A DNA stretch of 64,000 bases, from the NCBI GenBank assembly GCA_937139475.1, contig CAKZQF010000223.1:1-64000 (forward strand), in the 5' to 3' direction. The notes beneath the pieces are model-generated. The model searched no databases. It saw only the letters and a list, made by a program, of their open reading frames with translations, and was not told where the DNA came from. The position numbers and the translations under genes are program-made. Origin of the DNA: an uncultured Gammaproteobacteria bacterium (GTDB lineage Bacteria > Pseudomonadota > Gammaproteobacteria > Enterobacterales > Psychrobiaceae). Numbering within the stretch: position 1 is the first letter of the stretch; each line of letters starts with the position of its first letter. Positions 61,228 through 64,000 of the stretch are shown in pieces.

Positions 61228-61422
61228 AAAAAACCCCGACATAAAGCGGGGCTTAAAACTGGACCCTGTATATCAAGTTTCCTTGATAGCCAACGCATTA
61301 CCAGCACGAATGCTGTGTTATTTACTGGTCTTGCTATGAGATTTAATTGATAGGTTGTGCACTATCTCGCTCTGTTGAGTCTAGGACTCCAAACAAAAAC
61401 ATTAAATGATCATAGTGTGGAT
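61228..61422 (-). ncRNA. Structured leader RNA or small RNA upstream of rimP-nusA-infB
   Basis: About 195 nucleotides between a strong promoter (61429-61456) and the terminator at 61234-61251. Three clear hairpins on the minus strand: GAGTC-CTA-GACTC (61388-61376), CAGCA-TTCG-TGCTG with a UUCG tetraloop (61315-61302), and TATCAAG-GAAA-CTTGATA with a GNRA tetraloop (61288-61271). Tetraloops of both stable classes argue for selected structure. It could be the rimP leader attenuator described in gammaproteobacteria, or an independent small RNA. A 19-codon frame inside (61343-61402) lacks a ribosome site. Confidence 0.6.
61234..61251 (-). terminator. Intrinsic terminator at the end of the rimP leader RNA
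   Basis: On the minus strand CCCCG-CTTTATGT-CGGGG followed by TTTTTTATT. A compact GC stem with a six-base T run is a good intrinsic terminator, 143 bases before rimP, dividing the leader from the genes. Confidence 0.75.
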
Positions 61423-61428
61423 GCGTTG

Positions 61429-61456
61429 ATTATACCCCGCAACGTAAAAGATTCAA
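61429..61456 (-). promoter_or_regulatory. Sigma-70 promoter of the rimP leader
   Basis: On the minus strand TTGAAT (61456-61451), a 16-base spacer and a perfect TATAAT (61434-61429). Transcription should begin near 61422. It lies 34 bases downstream of the TetR stop codon, so the leader is transcribed independently of that gene. Confidence 0.8.
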
Positions 61457-61489
61457 CATATTATCGACAATATTGCGGATTTTTGTTGA

Positions 61490-62113
61490 TTAACTCAGAT
61501 CCGATGCGCCGACAATAAGGCGGACATGCTTTTCAAAGACAATTTTCATTTTATCCCACTCTTGCTGTTGCGCCTGTGGGTCACGAATTAGCAACGCTTT
61601 CTTTTCTAGCTGCATAATCAATGCAAATGTCGTTTCAGCTGCTGTATTAGGGTTATTGATACCAAGCTTGATAAATAAGGCCTCTAAGCGAGCAACCTCG
61701 TCGCTCCACGATTTAAGCATTAACTCACTTAGCGTGACAGAGCGTAGCGCTTCGTTGTGAAAGGCTAGCTCTATGCGACGGTCGTCCGTGCGCTCAAATA
61801 TCTGATCCCGCAAATACCTTTCGCCATAGGAAATTAGTGTATCAGCTAGCTCAGCAGCACTTTGTTCAGACGCCTGGGTTACCCCGTCGCTTTCAATTAG
61901 CGATTGATAATATGGATTTTTATCAATATCGGCTTGCTCATGCCAATAAATAAAAGCCGAGCTAATTAAATCTTCAATGTCTTTAAAGTGATACGTTGTT
62001 GAGCCAAGTGATACTTTTGCTTTGGCAGCAACCGCACGGTGACGGATAGCTCGCATACCATCAGTCTTTATAATATCTAACGTTGCCAAAATTATTTTCT
62101 GTTTAGCGTCCAT
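61490..62113 (-). CDS. TetR-family transcriptional regulator
   Basis: A 207-residue regulator with the N-terminal helix-turn-helix KIILATLDIIKTDGMRAIRHRAVAAKAKVSLGSTTYHFKDIEDLI and a helical ligand-binding domain of undefined specificity. It is divergent from the FAD-linked lactone oxidase gene and the gap between them holds a perfect 15-bp inverted repeat (62212-62245), a likely operator controlling the oxidase (and perhaps itself). Confidence 0.9.
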   Translation of the reverse strand: MDAKQKIILATLDIIKTDGMRAIRHRAVAAKAKVSLGSTTYHFKDIEDLISSAFIYWHEQADIDKNPYYQSLIESDGVTQASEQSAAELADTLISYGERYLRDQIFERTDDRRIELAFHNEALRSVTLSELMLKSWSDEVARLEALFIKLGINNPNTAAETTFALIMQLEKKALLIRDPQAQQQEWDKMKIVFEKHVRLIVGASDLS

Positions 62114-62211
62114 GTGTCACCCGGTAGTTTTCCGTCATCTGCAGTTTTCCATCAAAATTATTATTTTAATTATAACGTTAAACAACAAACATCACCTAAC
62201 AAAAATCCGCA

Positions 62212-62245
62212 CAACAAAAACTGTACCATTGTACAGTTTTTGTTG
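62212..62245. promoter_or_regulatory. Perfect 34-bp palindrome, probable TetR operator
   Basis: CAACAAAAACTGTAC-CATT-GTACAGTTTTTGTTG: 15-bp arms without mismatch. The core CTGTAC-N4-GTACAG is the size that TetR dimers use. It is 39 bases before the oxidase start and could cover its promoter. It lies 99 bases from the TetR start, suggesting one shared control site. Confidence 0.75.
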
Positions 62246-62283
62246 TAGTATGGTGAAAACTTAGAATTACCGAGTAAGTAACC

Positions 62284-63714
62284 ATGGATTTTGACAAGCT
62301 AAATTTAGACCGACGTAGTTTTTTAAAAACGGCAACCGCTCTTGGTGCAGCGAGTGTATTGACAACAGGTTGTAGTGAACAGGCTAATCCGAATGCGCCT
62401 GTTATACCTCAAGGGGCACTAGATAAAAATGGTAATATAGTGCCGCCATGGTCTAACTGGTCAGGAAATCAATCGAGCTCACCAACCGCTAGATTACTGC
62501 CGCAAAATACGGCTGAGCTATCGCAAATGATTAAAGACTCAAAGCAGCGGATTCGCCTTGTCGGTGCTGGCCATAGTTTCTCAGGCTTAGTACCAACCAA
62601 CGAATCACTGATGTCATTGGCCTATTTTACCGGTATCAGCAACATTGATACCCAAAACAAGCAATTTGATGTATCGGCCAACACCTTCTTGGCTACGGTC
62701 GGCGAAGCGCTATGGAATCAAGGGCTTAGTTTAGAGAACATGCCAGATATCAATACCCAAACATTTGGCGGTGCAATTGCCACATCAACCCATGGTACAG
62801 GCATCAACTTTGGCTCAATGTCGAGTACAGTTCAGGAGATGACGCTGGTTAACGGTCTTGGTGAGGAAATTACCTGTAATGCCAATCAAAACAGTGAAGT
62901 CTTTAATGCGGCTCGTTGTAACATCGGTACCCTAGGCGCAATAACCAGTATGAAAATTCAAGCAACGGATAAGTATCATTTGCAAGAAAAAAGCTGGATG
63001 ATGAAACTTGAAGAAGGGCTAGAACGCATGGAGAGCCTACGCGACAGCCACCGTAATTTTGAAGCTTACGCCCTGCCTTACGCCGATTATATTTTAGGCA
63101 TTGCCATTGACGATATTCCCGAATCACAATTACAAACGCAGAAAACCGTTAATGGCGACGCCTACGAAACCTTTAGAATGCTGTCTAATGTCATCGACTA
63201 TGCCCCGTTCTTACGCAGTTTTATCGTCAACAAAGGTGCCAGTAGCGTCGAAGAAGAAATCCGTACTGGACGTAACTATGAAATTTTCGGCAACCTGCGT
63301 GATATTCAGTTCAACGAAATGGAGTATTCAATTCCGGCCGAGCATGGCGTGGCCTGTTTACGTGAAATCCTTGCCACGATTAAAAAGAAGAAAATCCCGG
63401 TAATATTCCCACTAGAATATCGCTATGTGAAATCTGACGATATTTGGTTAAGCCAATTCTATGAGCAAGACAGTTGTGCTATTAGCGTGCATAACTTCCA
63501 TGACAAAGATTACAAAAAATACTTTGCTGAGATTGAGCCAATTTTCTGGAAATACAATGGGCGCCCTCATTGGGGCAAAATACACACCTTAGATGCGAAA
63601 AAGCAACAAGCCCTGTTTCCAAAGTTCAACGATTTTTTAGAGGTACGCCAAGCGATGGACCCTAAAAATATATTTACCAACGATCACATCAACCATGTGC
63701 TTGGCTTAAGTTAA
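62284..63714 (+). CDS. Tat-exported FAD-linked sugar-lactone oxidase (ALO-type)
   Basis: A 476-residue flavoprotein with a twin-Arg signal (LDRRSFLKTA, R10-R11) and a lipobox-like LTTGC at 26-30, so it is probably a Tat-dependent lipoprotein. The PCMH FAD-binding domain has RIRLVGAGHSFSGLVPT and TFGGAIATSTHGTG, where the His is the usual flavin site. The C-terminal D-arabinono-lactone oxidase domain ends GRPHWGKIHTLD...RQAMDPKNIFTNDH. It would oxidise an aldonolactone or alditol at the cell surface. It is followed by a GH1 glucosidase gene 10 bases on, so it probably belongs to a sugar-use operon under the TetR regulator. Confidence 0.88.
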   Translation: MDFDKLNLDRRSFLKTATALGAASVLTTGCSEQANPNAPVIPQGALDKNGNIVPPWSNWSGNQSSSPTARLLPQNTAELSQMIKDSKQRIRLVGAGHSFSGLVPTNESLMSLAYFTGISNIDTQNKQFDVSANTFLATVGEALWNQGLSLENMPDINTQTFGGAIATSTHGTGINFGSMSSTVQEMTLVNGLGEEITCNANQNSEVFNAARCNIGTLGAITSMKIQATDKYHLQEKSWMMKLEEGLERMESLRDSHRNFEAYALPYADYILGIAIDDIPESQLQTQKTVNGDAYETFRMLSNVIDYAPFLRSFIVNKGASSVEEEIRTGRNYEIFGNLRDIQFNEMEYSIPAEHGVACLREILATIKKKKIPVIFPLEYRYVKSDDIWLSQFYEQDSCAISVHNFHDKDYKKYFAEIEPIFWKYNGRPHWGKIHTLDAKKQQALFPKFNDFLEVRQAMDPKNIFTNDHINHVLGLS

Positions 63715-63724
63715 GGTAGCAGTA

Positions 63725-64000
63725 ATGACCAACAGCCCCAAATTTCCAGAAACATTTATTTTTGGTACGGCAACTGCTGCTTATCAAATCGAAGGCGCGG
63801 TTAATAAAGATGGGCGCGGCCAAAGCGTCTGGGATACGTTTAGCCATAAGAAAGGTAAAATTCGTCACGGTGACAACGGCGACATTGCCTGCGATCATTA
63901 CCATCGCTATGGCGATGATGTTGAACTAATGAATGAGCTCGGCCTTGATGCTTATCGCTTATCTATTGCTTGGCCACGTATTATCCCCCAGGGTACGGGA
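63725..64000 (+). CDS. GH1 beta-glucosidase, N-terminal part
   Basis: The first 92 codons of a glycoside hydrolase family 1 enzyme; the gene runs off the right edge. It reads FPETFIFGTATAAYQIEG and RGQSVWDTFSH, then DIACDHYHRYGDDVELM and AYRLSIAWPRIIPQG, all classical GH1 substrate-binding segments. The catalytic Glu residues lie beyond the window. ATG follows AAGG by eight bases. It is encoded just after the lactone oxidase, suggesting that glucose or glucoside released by it is oxidised by the partner. Confidence 0.93.
   Translation, partial: MTNSPKFPETFIFGTATAAYQIEGAVNKDGRGQSVWDTFSHKKGKIRHGDNGDIACDHYHRYGDDVELMNELGLDAYRLSIAWPRIIPQGTG

Noticed and set aside
61343..61402. A 19-codon frame in the rimP leader (MFLFGVLDS...)
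   Set aside because: It has no ribosome site and overlaps hairpins of the leader; a leader peptide remains possible but is not supported.
1..64000. CRISPR arrays, rRNA genes, transposase genes
   Set aside because: I looked for regularly spaced repeats, rRNA motifs and transposase proteins and saw none; the only repeat element found is the MITE at 50966-51277.

Overview
This window looks like chromosomal DNA of a marine gammaproteobacterium of the order Alteromonadales, probably Colwelliaceae (Colwellia/Thalassotalea-like). That placement is inferred from the gene order rimP-nusA-infB-rbfA-truB-rpsO-pnp-nlpI, the VC2046/SO_2500-type protein and the AT-rich codon use; no database was searched. 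The window has two very different halves.

Bases 1 to about 35130 are accessory DNA. I read this as the right-hand part of a GInt-type genomic island. Its diagnostic module sits at the right end on the minus strand: three consecutive tyrosine recombinase-like genes and a small basic coiled-coil gene (33770-35044, 31483-33777, 28777-31482, 28256-28777), arranged like ginABCD. Directly beyond it lies the 3' part of a dGTPase gene (35133-36132) that begins inside its HD motif, so the island appears to have split that gene. The island also carries a complete dGTPase of another subfamily (26673-28151). No 5' fragment of the split gene was found, so the left end of the island should lie before base 1.

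The cargo falls into blocks. (a) 1-7785, minus strand: a Cus-type copper/silver efflux system whose adaptor carries two CusF-like domains, a DUF411 metal protein, a His/Met/Cys-rich small protein, a second signal peptidase II, two HPF-like small proteins, a CBS protein and an ArsB/NhaD-type transporter. (b) 7982-14962, plus strand: a ribbon-helix-helix regulator, dgkA, cytochrome c, an LTA-synthase-like sulfatase-fold transferase, cytochrome b561, a SpoIIAA-like protein, an FMN glutamate synthase-like protein and a DUF1275 protein. (c) 14963-19798, minus strand: a diguanylate cyclase, an outer-membrane protein, an FTR1-like permease without its REXXE motifs, a cupredoxin and an OmpR/QseC-type two-component system. 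(d) 19841-24097, minus strand: five overlapping genes for a small-molecule or lipid pathway (thermostable-hemolysin-type acyltransferase, AMP ligase, haem-oxygenase-fold di-iron enzyme, SDR, TPR protein). (e) 24196-26469: an unrecognised operon of small related proteins. Four PmrA/BasR-like direct repeats (6-5-6, core TTAA spaced 11 bp) lie at a constant distance from a -10-like hexamer, in front of the cytochrome c, LTA-synthase-like, SpoIIAA-like and hemolysin-type operons, which suggests that the two-component system in block (c) unifies blocks (b) to (d).

Bases 35133 to 64000 are ordinary core chromosome: the dGTPase remnant, trhA, ychJ, tRNA-Tyr, a response regulator with TPRs, queE/queC, DUF3179, eno, pyrG, mazG, a cyclophilin, a LysE exporter, nlpI, pnp, rpsO, truB, rbfA, infB, nusA, rimP with a structured leader, a TetR regulator with a palindromic operator, an FAD-linked lactone oxidase and the start of a GH1 beta-glucosidase. 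A MITE of about 312 bp sits right at the pnp stop codon. No CRISPR array, rRNA or transposase gene was seen.
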